A stretch of DNA of 5,188 bases from assembly GCA_018500005.2 (NCBI GenBank), contig JAHBAP020000359.1:1-5188 (forward strand). Reading direction: 5' to 3'. Below the pieces are notes generated by a model, which did no database searches, had not been told where the DNA came from, and saw only the letters and a program-made list of their open reading frames with translations. The stretch comes from Mycobacterium sp. Lineage in GTDB: Bacteria > Actinomycetota > Actinomycetes > Mycobacteriales > Mycobacteriaceae. Position numbers and translations under genes: made by a program. Positions 1 through 5,188 of this stretch are shown one piece after another (within the stretch, counting starts at the first letter, position 1; each line of letters opens with the position of its first letter).

Positions 1-691
<691 letters not shown>

Positions 692-693
692 GA

Positions 694-975
694 TTACCGC
701 CGCTTCGCTTTCCGGTCGTCCTTGATGTGGCCCTTGAACGTCCGCGTCGGCGCGAACTCGCCCAGCTTGTGACCGACCATGGACTCCGAGACGAACACCG
801 GCACATGCTTGCGGCCGTCGTGGACGGCGAAGGTATGTCCGATGAAGTCGGGAATGATGGTCGACCGACGAGACCAGGTCTTGATGACCTGCTTGGTGTT
901 CTTCTCGTTCTGTGCGTCGACCTTCTTCAGCAGGTGGTCGTCGACGAACGGGCCCTTCTTCAGGCTGCGTGGCAT
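694..975 (-). CDS. rpsS: 30S ribosomal protein S19
   Basis: S19 sits in the head of the small subunit, partners S13 and contacts the A-site finger of the large subunit. The product is 93 residues, the usual length. It starts [18 protein letters not shown] and carries the conserved [20 protein letters not shown] (about 34-53), then [19 protein letters not shown] (63-81) and a basic C-terminus. The sequence is close to the remembered mycobacterial and rhodococcal forms. The ATG at 975-973 follows rplB by 11 nt. Its Shine-Dalgarno AGGAG (988-984) overlaps the rplB stop codon, so ribosomes finishing rplB are placed to reinitiate. No truncation or odd substitution was noticed. Confidence 0.98.
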   Translation of the reverse strand: MPRSLKKGPFVDDHLLKKVDAQNEKNTKQVIKTWSRRSTIIPDFIGHTFAVHDGRKHVPVFVSESMVGHKLGEFAPTRTFKGHIKDDRKAKRR

Positions 976-986
976 CGCTGGTACTC

Positions 987-1826
987 CTAGCGCTTATTCT
1001 TGCCGGTGCGACGGCGGCGGACGATGAGCTTGTCGCTCGGCTTGTTCGGCTTGCGGGTACGGCCCTCGGGCTTGCCCCACGGGCTGACCGGATGGCGGCC
1101 GCCGGAGGTCTTGCCTTCACCACCGCCGTGCGGGTGGTCGACCGGGTTCATTACGACGCCGCGGACGGTGGGGCGCTTGCCCTTCCAGCGCATCCGGCCG
1201 GCCTTGCCCCAGTTGATGTTCGACTGCTCGGCGTTGCCGACCTCGCCGACCGTGGCGCGGCAGCGGACGTCGACACGACGGATCTCGCCGGAGGGCATAC
1301 GCAGCGATGCGTAGGTGCCTTCCTTGCCGAGCAACTGGATGCTGGAACCGGCCGAGCGGGCGAGCTTCGCACCGCCACCGGGCCGCAACTCGACCGCGTG
1401 GATCAAGGTGCCGGCCGGGATGTTGCGCATCGGCAGGTTGTTACCCGGCTTGATGTCGGCGTTGGGGCCGGACTCGATGATATCGCCCTGCTTGAGGCCC
1501 TGGGGAGCGATGATGTAACGCTTCTCGCCGTCCAGGAAATGCAGCAGCGCGATGTTCGCGGTGCGGTTGGGGTCGTACTCGATGTGCGCGACCTTGGCGT
1601 TTACGCCGTCCTTGTCGTTGCGACGGAAGTCGATGACGCGGTAGGCACGCTTGTGGCCGCCGCCCTTGTGCCGGGTGGTGATACGGCCGTGCGCGTTACG
1701 CCCACCGGTGTTGTGCAGCGGGCGAAGCAGCGACTTCTCCGGCGTCGAGCGGGTGATCTCAGCGAAGTCGGAGACGCTGGCACCGCGGCGACCGGGGGTC
1801 GTCGGCTTGTACTTGCGAATTCCCAT
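987..1826 (-). CDS. rplB: 50S ribosomal protein L2
   Basis: L2 is a primary 23S rRNA binding protein needed for subunit association and for the peptidyl transferase region. The product is 279 residues, normal for the family. Visible hallmarks are a start of [15 protein letters not shown], the rRNA-binding segment with [19 protein letters not shown] (42-60), and a C-terminal core containing [17 protein letters not shown] (223-239). The first histidine of DHPH (His231 here) matches the conserved His229 of E. coli L2. The extreme C-terminus is strongly basic ([10 protein letters not shown]). ATG 1826-1824 has an AGGA Shine-Dalgarno at 1836-1833 with a 6-nt spacer. The gap to the upstream rplW is 28 nt, the largest within the operon here, and a perfect palindrome lies at its edge. 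The stop codon overlaps the rpsS Shine-Dalgarno. Confidence 0.98.
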   Translation of the reverse strand: MGIRKYKPTTPGRRGASVSDFAEITRSTPEKSLLRPLHNTGGRNAHGRITTRHKGGGHKRAYRVIDFRRNDKDGVNAKVAHIEYDPNRTANIALLHFLDGEKRYIIAPQGLKQGDIIESGPNADIKPGNNLPMRNIPAGTLIHAVELRPGGGAKLARSAGSSIQLLGKEGTYASLRMPSGEIRRVDVRCRATVGEVGNAEQSNINWGKAGRMRWKGKRPTVRGVVMNPVDHPHGGGEGKTSGGRHPVSPWGKPEGRTRKPNKPSDKLIVRRRRTGKNKR

Positions 1827-1849
1827 GGTGTGTCCTGAGTTTCTTTCTG

Positions 1850-1863
1850 CCGGCCTAGGCCGG
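1850..1863. repeat. 14-bp perfect palindrome at the rplW stop codon
   Basis: CCGGCCTAGGCCGG reads identically on both strands and is centred on the rplW TAG stop, at the edge of the 28-nt rplW-rplB gap. In RNA it could form CCGGC/GCCGG around a CUAG loop. No U-tract follows, so it is not a terminator. It may be chance from GC-rich codons, or an element affecting termination, mRNA processing or rplB translation. Confidence 0.5.
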
Positions 1864-2157
1864 TGCTCCGAAGATGTCGATCGGCTTGCTGCCCTCGGCG
1901 AGGGTCACGACGGCACGCTTGGTGTCCTTGCGCTTGCCGTAGCCGAAGCGGGTGCGCTTGCGCTTGCCCTGCCGGTTGATGGTGTTCACCGACTCAACCT
2001 TGACCGAGAAGATTTTCTCGATGGCGATCTTGATCTGGGTCTTGTTCGAGTCCGGATGGACGAAGAACGTATAGACGTTGTCCTCGATCAGGCCGTAGGA
2101 CTTCTCAGAGATCACCGGCGCCAGGATGATGTCGCGCGGGTCGGTCACGGTAGCCAT
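1855..2157 (-). CDS. rplW: 50S ribosomal protein L23
   Basis: L23 lies at the polypeptide exit site and is the docking point for trigger factor and the signal recognition particle. The product is 100 residues, typical for Actinobacteria. It contains the family segment [20 protein letters not shown] (6-25), then [17 protein letters not shown] (34-50), and the basic stretch [20 protein letters not shown] (61-80) that contacts 23S rRNA. The end, PIDIFGAPA, resembles the mycobacterial IDLFGAPA. ATG 2157-2155 shares one base with the rplD stop (TGATG). A strong GAGGAGGTG Shine-Dalgarno (2174-2166) lies within the end of rplD, so expression is probably coupled but also independently strong. Confidence 0.98.
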   Translation of the reverse strand: MATVTDPRDIILAPVISEKSYGLIEDNVYTFFVHPDSNKTQIKIAIEKIFSVKVESVNTINRQGKRKRTRFGYGKRKDTKRAVVTLAEGSKPIDIFGAPA

Positions 2158-2807
2158 CAGGCCGACACCTCCTCTTTGCTGTTGCGCTCGATGTAGGCAT
2201 TCAGCGCCTCGACGCTGAACACCACGTCGTCGGCGTTGAGCACGTCGTAGGTGTTCAACTGGTCCGGCGAAATGATGTGCACGCCAGGCAGATTGCGAAC
2301 GCTCTTGGCCCCCACCTCGTCGGAGCGGCCGATGACCACCAGCACCTTACGGCGATCGGTCAGCGTGCCCAGGAAACCCTTGGCACTCTTGGTCGACGGG
2401 GTCTGGCCGGCGATCAGTTCGGTCACCGCATGGATCCGGTCGTTACGGGCCCGGTCCGAGAGCGCCCCGCGCAGCGCGGCGGCGATCATCTTCTTCGGGG
2501 TCCGCTGGCTGTAGTCACGCGGCTGCGGGCCGTGCACCGTCCCGCCGCCCTTGAACTGCGGAGCGCGGGTCGAGCCCTGACGGGCCCGACCGGTGCCCTT
2601 CTGGCGGTACGGCTTCTTGCCGCCACCGGACACCAGACCGCGGGTCTTGGTCGCGTGGGTGCCCTGGCGCTTGGCGGCCAACTGAGCCGTCACCACCTGG
2701 TGCATCAGAGCGGTGTTGGGCTCAACGTCGAACAGGGCAGCCGGCAACTCAACAGAGCCGCTCTTCTTGCCGTCCGGTGCATGGACGTCAATCTTCTTGG
2801 TAGCCAT
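2157..2807 (-). CDS. rplD: 50S ribosomal protein L4
   Basis: L4 is an assembly protein whose long loop reaches into the peptide exit tunnel. In E. coli it also represses its own operon through the S10 leader; whether it does so here is unknown. The product is 216 residues, slightly shorter than the remembered M. tuberculosis protein (about 223). The extended tunnel loop is clear at about 61-90, including [18 protein letters not shown] followed by [11 protein letters not shown]. Further conserved blocks are [20 protein letters not shown] (98-117), the [21 protein letters not shown] strand-helix region (155-175) and [17 protein letters not shown] (182-198). ATG 2807-2805 overlaps the rplC stop by one base (TAATG), with Shine-Dalgarno GAGGTG at 2820-2815, 7 nt upstream. 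Confidence 0.98.
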   Translation of the reverse strand: MATKKIDVHAPDGKKSGSVELPAALFDVEPNTALMHQVVTAQLAAKRQGTHATKTRGLVSGGGKKPYRQKGTGRARQGSTRAPQFKGGGTVHGPQPRDYSQRTPKKMIAAALRGALSDRARNDRIHAVTELIAGQTPSTKSAKGFLGTLTDRRKVLVVIGRSDEVGAKSVRNLPGVHIISPDQLNTYDVLNADDVVFSVEALNAYIERNSKEEVSA

Positions 2808-3460
2808 TACTTCTCACCTCGCTTGACGGCAGTCCGGACCATGACCAAACCGCCGGTGCGGCCGGGAACCGCACCCTTGATCAACAGCACGCCGTTCTCG
2901 GCGTCGACCTTGTGCACCAGCAGGTTCAGCGTGGTGACGCGGTCGCTGCCCATCCGGCCGGACATCCGGGTGCCCTTGAAGACACGGCCGGGGGTGGAGC
3001 AGCCGCCGATCGAACCCGGCCGACGGTGGACAGCCTGGGCGCCGTGCGCGGCCCCCTGGCCGCGGAAGCCGTGCCGCTTCATGGTGCCGGCAAAGCCCTT
3101 GCCCTTGGACGTTCCGGTGACGTCGACGTAGCTGCCCTCGGCGAAGATATCGGCGCCAAGCTCCTGACCGACCTCGTAGTCGGCCGCGGCGGCCTCGTCA
3201 TCGAGACGCAGCTCGGCGAGGTGGCGACGCGGGTTGACCCCGGCGGCGGCGTACTGGCCGGTGACCGGCTTGTTCACCTTGCGCGGGCTGATCTCGCCGT
3301 AGGCCAGCTGGACGGCGCTGTAGCCGTCCTGCTCGGGCGTACGGATACGGGTGACCACGTTCGGACCGGCCTTGACGACCGTGACCGGGACGACCTTGTT
3401 GTTCTCGTCGAAGACCTGGGTCATGCCCAGCTTCGTACCGAGGATTCCTTTACGAGCCAT
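2807..3460 (-). CDS. rplC: 50S ribosomal protein L3
   Basis: L3 is an early-assembly protein; its central extension reaches close to the peptidyl transferase centre. The product is 217 residues, as in mycobacteria. It begins [19 protein letters not shown] and contains the [20 protein letters not shown] block (112-131) and the [19 protein letters not shown] loop (145-163). The residue equivalent to methylated Gln150 of E. coli is Gly here, as I remember for actinobacterial L3. Cys154, the residue replaced by Arg in linezolid-resistant M. tuberculosis, is the wild-type Cys. ATG 3460-3458 is 16 nt after rpsJ. Its GGGGAG Shine-Dalgarno (3477-3472) begins on the last base of the rpsJ stop codon. 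Confidence 0.98.
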   Translation of the reverse strand: MARKGILGTKLGMTQVFDENNKVVPVTVVKAGPNVVTRIRTPEQDGYSAVQLAYGEISPRKVNKPVTGQYAAAGVNPRRHLAELRLDDEAAAADYEVGQELGADIFAEGSYVDVTGTSKGKGFAGTMKRHGFRGQGAAHGAQAVHRRPGSIGGCSTPGRVFKGTRMSGRMGSDRVTTLNLLVHKVDAENGVLLIKGAVPGRTGGLVMVRTAVKRGEK

Positions 3461-3476
3461 GGTGATGCTGACTCCC

Positions 3477-3782
3477 CTACTGGATGTTCACGTCGACGCT
3501 GGCCGGCAGGTCGATGCGCATCAGCGCGTCAACCGTCTTCGGCGTCGGGTCGAGGATGTCGATGAGCCGCTTGTGAGTACGCATCTCGAAGTGCTCCCGA
3601 GAGTCCTTGTACTTGGGCGGGGACCGGATGACGCAGTACACGTTCTTCTCGGTCGGCAGCGGCACCGGTCCGACCACACTCGCGCCGGTACGGGTAACCG
3701 TCTCCACGATCTTGCGCGCCGAGGCATCGATGGCCTCATGGTCGTAGGCCTTGAGCCTGATGCGGATCTTCTGTCCCGCCAC
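3477..3782 (-). CDS. rpsJ: 30S ribosomal protein S10 / NusE
   Basis: S10 is a head protein of the small subunit and, as NusE, pairs with NusB in antitermination. The product is 101 residues, the normal actinobacterial length. It starts [19 protein letters not shown] and ends with [16 protein letters not shown]. The frame stays open upstream to 4070, but GTG 3782-3780 is chosen because homology starts there and an AGGAG Shine-Dalgarno lies 4 nt upstream (3791-3787). Mycobacteria use the same GTG. This is the first gene of the S10 operon, preceded by a structured leader and a candidate promoter. One oddity is SPPKYKD at 54-60, where nearly all bacterial S10 proteins I recall have SPHK. Residue 56 is therefore Pro (codon CCC at 3617-3615) in the loop linked to tetracycline and tigecycline susceptibility. 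Confidence 0.98.
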   Translation of the reverse strand: MAGQKIRIRLKAYDHEAIDASARKIVETVTRTGASVVGPVPLPTEKNVYCVIRSPPKYKDSREHFEMRTHKRLIDILDPTPKTVDALMRIDLPASVDVNIQ

Positions 3783-3786
3783 GCTT

Positions 3787-3791
3787 CTCCT
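3787..3791 (-). promoter_or_regulatory. Shine-Dalgarno site of rpsJ
   Basis: The minus strand reads AGGAG followed by AAGC and then GTG, a spacing of 4 nt from the start codon. A second purine-rich element (GAAGG, 3798-3794) lies just upstream. Together with S10 homology this fixes the GTG start at 3782 despite the longer open frame. Confidence 0.75.
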
Positions 3792-3808
3792 ACCTTCACT
3801 TCTGATGC

Positions 3809-3829
3809 GCACCCTCGTGTCGAGGGCGC
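3809..3829 (-). promoter_or_regulatory. leader hairpin A, directly upstream of rpsJ Shine-Dalgarno
   Basis: In RNA sense the arms are GCGCCCTCG and CGAGGGTGC around ACA. This gives nine pairs including one G-U, or an eight-pair stem with loop GACAC. No U-tract follows, so it is not an intrinsic terminator. Its position 18 nt before the Shine-Dalgarno fits a translational or leader-RNA control element. Confidence 0.6.
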
Positions 3830-3866
3830 TGGCTTGTCGCCGCCGCTGTTTACCTGTCCTGGTCCA

Positions 3867-3883
3867 CCGACCCCCGCGGTCGG
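3867..3883 (-). promoter_or_regulatory. leader inverted repeat overlapping hairpin B
   Basis: In RNA sense CCGACC and GGTCGG flank a five-base loop GCGGG, a perfect six-pair stem. It shares bases 3881-3883 with the hairpin at 3881-3895, which could give two competing folds. The function is unknown. Confidence 0.45.
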
Positions 3884-3895
3884 GTGTGTCACCCG
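3881..3895 (-). promoter_or_regulatory. leader hairpin B with the same GACAC loop
   Basis: In RNA sense CGGGT-GACAC-ACCCG is a perfect five-pair stem, or six pairs with an ACA triloop. The loop sequence is identical to that of the hairpin at 3809-3829. Its 3' arm overlaps by 3 nt the 5' arm of the next stem (3883-3867), so full formation of both is mutually exclusive. Confidence 0.5.
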
Positions 3896-3915
3896 CACGC
3901 AGCCCCGCAAACTGG

Positions 3916-3966
3916 AAAAACCCGCTTGCGAGGTGGGGACCGGATGCGCCGATGCCGGCGCTGGTC
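3916..3966 (-). promoter_or_regulatory. possible attenuator: GC-rich hairpin, weak stem and U-tract
   Basis: In RNA sense a strong stem GCGCCG-GCAT-CGGCGC (3961-3946), with outer GACC/GGTC pairs (3966-3963 and 3941-3938), is followed by a weaker A-CC-(U)-CG / CGGG-U stem (3934-3920) that runs directly into UUUUU (3920-3916). The arrangement resembles a leaky intrinsic terminator, but the stem next to the U-tract is short and bulged, so termination is doubtful. Confidence 0.3.
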
Positions 3967-3992
3967 GGATGTCTTGCGCGGCACGCTCCATG

Positions 3993-4006
3993 CGGATGCG
4001 AATCCG
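3993..4006 (-). promoter_or_regulatory. hairpin near the 5' end of the leader
   Basis: In RNA sense CGGAT-TCGC-ATCCG is a five-pair stem with a four-base loop, beginning about 12 nt after the predicted transcription start. It may stabilise the 5' end of the transcript. No other evidence supports a function. Confidence 0.35.
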
Positions 4007-4024
4007 GCTCAAGACAACCTGAAC

Positions 4025-4054
4025 AGTATGCCTGACGGGGAGGGTCTGAACCAA
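4025..4054 (-). promoter_or_regulatory. candidate SigA-type promoter of the S10 operon
   Basis: On the minus strand a -35-like TTGGTT (4054-4049) is separated by 18 nt from a -10-like CATACT (4030-4025), which matches four of six TATAAT bases. Transcription would start near 4020-4018, giving a leader of about 235 nt before rpsJ. It is the best promoter match I found in this intergenic region, and its location fits a ribosomal operon with a regulated leader. It has not been experimentally confirmed. Confidence 0.5.
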
Positions 4055-4232
4055 ATCCCCCCGTGAGCACCCAACGGGCTAAGGGTCTTTTTCCGGGCCG
4101 AGGGCCGCAGCGGGGCTGTTAACCTAGGAGACTCAGACAGCAAAACCTACGTCCTCAGACAGTGCGGCAGCGGCCCTGATGGGCAGAGCATGAGCCCGTT
4201 ACCTGCCACTGAGAGGGATACTCGAGCTTTTA
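4055..4232 (+). promoter_or_regulatory. upstream region of the membrane sensor gene
   Basis: No gene is visible here. Two -10-like hexamers read in the plus direction: TAACCT (4120-4125), which would give a 5' UTR of about 100 nt containing the direct repeats, and GATACT (4217-4222), which ends 10 nt before the GTG and could give a leaderless or nearly leaderless mRNA. Neither has a convincing -35. A GAGAGGG purine stretch (4211-4217) is the only Shine-Dalgarno candidate and is 15 nt from the start, rather far. A TTTTT run at 4088-4092 follows a weak CCCGT/ACGGG inverted repeat, but 9 nt away, so I do not call a terminator. Confidence 0.3.
4132..4162. repeat. 9-bp direct repeat CTCAGACAG, 22-bp period
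   Basis: CTCAGACAG occurs at 4132-4140 and 4154-4162. The 22-bp period is close to two helical turns, so both copies face the same side of the DNA. They lie about 70-100 bp upstream of the divergent sensor gene and about 115 bp upstream of the S10 operon transcription start. This could be an operator for a dimeric or tandem-binding regulator. The chance of a random repeat is not negligible. Confidence 0.35.
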
Positions 4233-5188
4233 GTGACCAAGCAACTGGCCCGCACCACAACACCGGAAACGCCCCCGGGCGTGCCCTCCGGCCTCCCCAA
4301 GGACGTGACGCCGGGACGTTGGACGGCCTCCGCGTGGACATCCGGCCGACGCCTCGACGACCGTCGCCGCGCCGGATCCTCGGCGTTCGTCGTGTCCCCC
4401 GTCGTGGCCGTTCTGTACACGGCCCTCGGACTTGTCACCCTCGCCCTGGCCCAGATGACCGGCCTTGCTTCGCCGGTCTGGCCCGCGGCCGGCGTCGCCC
4501 TCGCGGCGGCCTGGCATTGGCGATGGCGCGCCCTGCCCGGTGTCTTCGCCGGATCCGTCGGCGCCAACGTGCTCTGGCTGAGCCGGCTGGGCGAGCCTGA
4601 GCCACGAGCCTGGTTGGTCGCCGGAGCCATCGGCCTCGGTGCGGTCCTCGGGGCCGCCGCAGGCGCTGCCCTCGTGCATCGCTTCGTCGGCCCGGTCGAA
4701 CGACTGGACACCCCGCGCTCGGTGATTCTGACCCTCGGCCTCGGCGGCCTGCTGGCCACGACCATCGCACCTACGATCGGCGTAGCGGCCCAACTCGCGA
4801 ACGGATTGCTCAGCACCGGCCAGGCGGCGTTCGGCTGGCTGACCTGGTGGGTCGGCGACGCTATCGGGGCCATCGTCTTCGCGCCCCTGGTGCTCATGGT
4901 GTTGCCGTCGCAGGCCGAATACTGGTCGGGGCGCCGCTGGCGGATCGCCGTCCCGTCGCTGCTGATCTTCGGAATCCTGGTGGCCGCCATCGTCCAGAAC
5001 GTCACCCACGAGCGAAGCCGGATCGACACTGCCGTTGAGCGGTTGGGCGATCGAGCCGCAGCAGACCTCGCCAGCAACGTGGGCCTGCACCAGGAAGTAC
5101 TCGAAGGCGGCCGCGGCCTCATCGACGCCTCGGAGAAGGTCACCGCCGAGGAGTTCGACGCCTTCACCCGCGACGCTCTGGGCCTGTC
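4233..5188 (+). CDS. MASE1-CHASE membrane sensor protein (partial, output domain not in window)
   Basis: The open frame runs from GTG 4233 to the window end (318 codons plus 2 nt) without a stop. Residues 1-50 are polar and cytoplasmic. Residues 51-256 form about seven hydrophobic helices with MASE1 hallmarks: SPVWPAAGVALAAAW (80-94), LPGVFAGSVGANVLW (101-115) and WLTWWVGDAIGAIVFAPLVL (202-221). Residues from about 257 resemble the start of an extracytoplasmic CHASE domain, with a predicted helix and VTAEEFDAFTRDAL (303-316). MASE1 and CHASE are sensory input modules, usually joined to histidine kinase, GGDEF/EAL or phosphatase outputs; which applies here is unseen. The start is uncertain: the frame opens after a stop at 4191-4193, no ATG precedes the first helix, and GTG at 4281 or 4305 are alternatives. 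It is transcribed away from the S10 operon. Codon use is GC-rich like its neighbours. Confidence 0.85.
   Translation, partial: MTKQLARTTTPETPPGVPSGLPKDVTPGRWTASAWTSGRRLDDRRRAGSSAFVVSPVVAVLYTALGLVTLALAQMTGLASPVWPAAGVALAAAWHWRWRALPGVFAGSVGANVLWLSRLGEPEPRAWLVAGAIGLGAVLGAAAGAALVHRFVGPVERLDTPRSVILTLGLGGLLATTIAPTIGVAAQLANGLLSTGQAAFGWLTWWVGDAIGAIVFAPLVLMVLPSQAEYWSGRRWRIAVPSLLIFGILVAAIVQNVTHERSRIDTAVERLGDRAAADLASNVGLHQEVLEGGRGLIDASEKVTAEEFDAFTRDALGL

Larger units (their letters stand above)
3783..4020 (-). promoter_or_regulatory. structured 5' leader of the S10 operon
   Basis: About 235 nt lie between the predicted transcription start (about 4018-4020) and rpsJ, with no convincing short coding sequence. 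In RNA sense, reading downstream, I find these inverted repeats: CGGAT/ATCCG at 4006-3993; GCGCCG/CGGCGC with outer GACC/GGTC at 3966-3938; a weak stem followed by a UUUUU tract at 3934-3916; CGGGT/ACCCG at 3895-3881; CCGACC/GGTCGG at 3883-3867, overlapping the previous stem by 3 nt; and a 9-bp stem at 3829-3809, about 18 nt before the Shine-Dalgarno. In E. coli the S10 leader mediates L4 autoregulation. A similar role here is inference only; I do not recognise this leader as a named RNA family. Confidence 0.55.

Noticed and set aside
692..1123. In-frame extension of rplV across rpsS and into rplB
   Set aside because: It is only an open frame antiphase to rpsS and rplB. L22 homology starts at the ATG at 691.
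912..1838. 308-codon plus-strand ORF opposite rplB and rpsS
   Set aside because: It is a shadow of conserved ribosomal genes, with Ala/Val/Asp/Arg-rich low-complexity translation and no recognisable motif.
2277..3131. 284-codon plus-strand ORF opposite rplD and rplC
   Set aside because: Antisense shadow in GC-rich DNA; no domain is recognisable, and both opposite genes are certain.
3845..3860. TAAACA on the minus strand as a second rpsJ -10
   Set aside because: It lacks the final T of the -10 and has no -35 at suitable spacing.
3783..4070. In-frame N-terminal extension of rpsJ up to an ATG at 4070 (197 residues in total)
   Set aside because: The extra residues show no S10 homology and are compositionally GC-driven. 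They cover the leader, and the GTG at 3782 has its own Shine-Dalgarno and matches mycobacterial starts.
4058..4092. Possible plus-strand terminator: CCCGT/ACGGG repeat followed by TTTTT
   Set aside because: The stem is only five pairs with a nine-base loop, the T-run is 9 nt away, and no plus-strand gene lies upstream to terminate.
4073..4200. AACGGGCT (4073-4080) and AGCCCGTT (4193-4200) inverted repeat
   Set aside because: An eight-base match separated by 112 nt, with no other sign of a mobile element or long-range structure; probably chance.
4190..4600. 136-codon plus-strand ORF starting ATG at 4190
   Set aside because: It overlaps the sensor gene in another frame, its translation is Arg/Pro-rich with no motif, and it is probably spurious.
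4199..5167. 322-codon and overlapping 286-codon minus-strand ORFs opposite the sensor gene
   Set aside because: The plus frame encodes clear MASE1 motifs and hydrophobic helices. The minus frames give Arg/Pro/Ser-rich translations without motifs.

Overview
The window comes from a high-G+C actinobacterium, most likely in the order Mycobacteriales (Mycobacterium, Gordonia, Rhodococcus, Nocardia and relatives). The basis is the close match of the ribosomal proteins to remembered mycobacterial sequences, the GTG starts of rpsJ and rpsC, and a long Lys/Ala-rich tail on RplV. The genus cannot be fixed by reading alone.

Positions 1-3782, minus strand: the front part of the S10 ribosomal protein operon in canonical order, rpsJ-rplC-rplD-rplW-rplB-rpsS-rplV-rpsC. 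rpsC is cut by the window edge after 64 codons. The genes are packed tightly. Three junctions share one base between stop and start (rplC/rplD, rplD/rplW, rplV/rpsC). At two others (rpsJ/rplC, rplB/rpsS) the Shine-Dalgarno sequence overlaps the upstream stop codon. The products are all ribosomal subunits and should be made in balanced amounts from one transcript; S10 also acts as NusE in transcription antitermination.

Positions 3783-4232: an intergenic region of about 450 bp between divergent genes. On the minus strand there is a plausible SigA-type promoter (-35 about 4049-4054, -10 about 4025-4030), followed by a leader of roughly 235 nt before rpsJ. The leader holds several inverted repeats. 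Two of them, at 3809-3829 and 3881-3895, present the same GACAC loop in the RNA, which makes this the most interesting unexplained structure in the window. Upstream of the divergent gene is a 9-bp direct repeat with 22-bp spacing.

Positions 4233-5188, plus strand: the start of a membrane sensor gene that runs off the window. It has a cytoplasmic N-terminus, a MASE1 multi-helix membrane domain and the beginning of an extracytoplasmic CHASE domain. The output domain lies outside the window.

Most of the window is ordinary, highly conserved ribosomal sequence, and I see no CRISPR array, mobile element, tRNA or rRNA. The points worth a second look are the structured rpsJ leader, a proline at the normally conserved His56 of S10, and the adjacent sensor gene.
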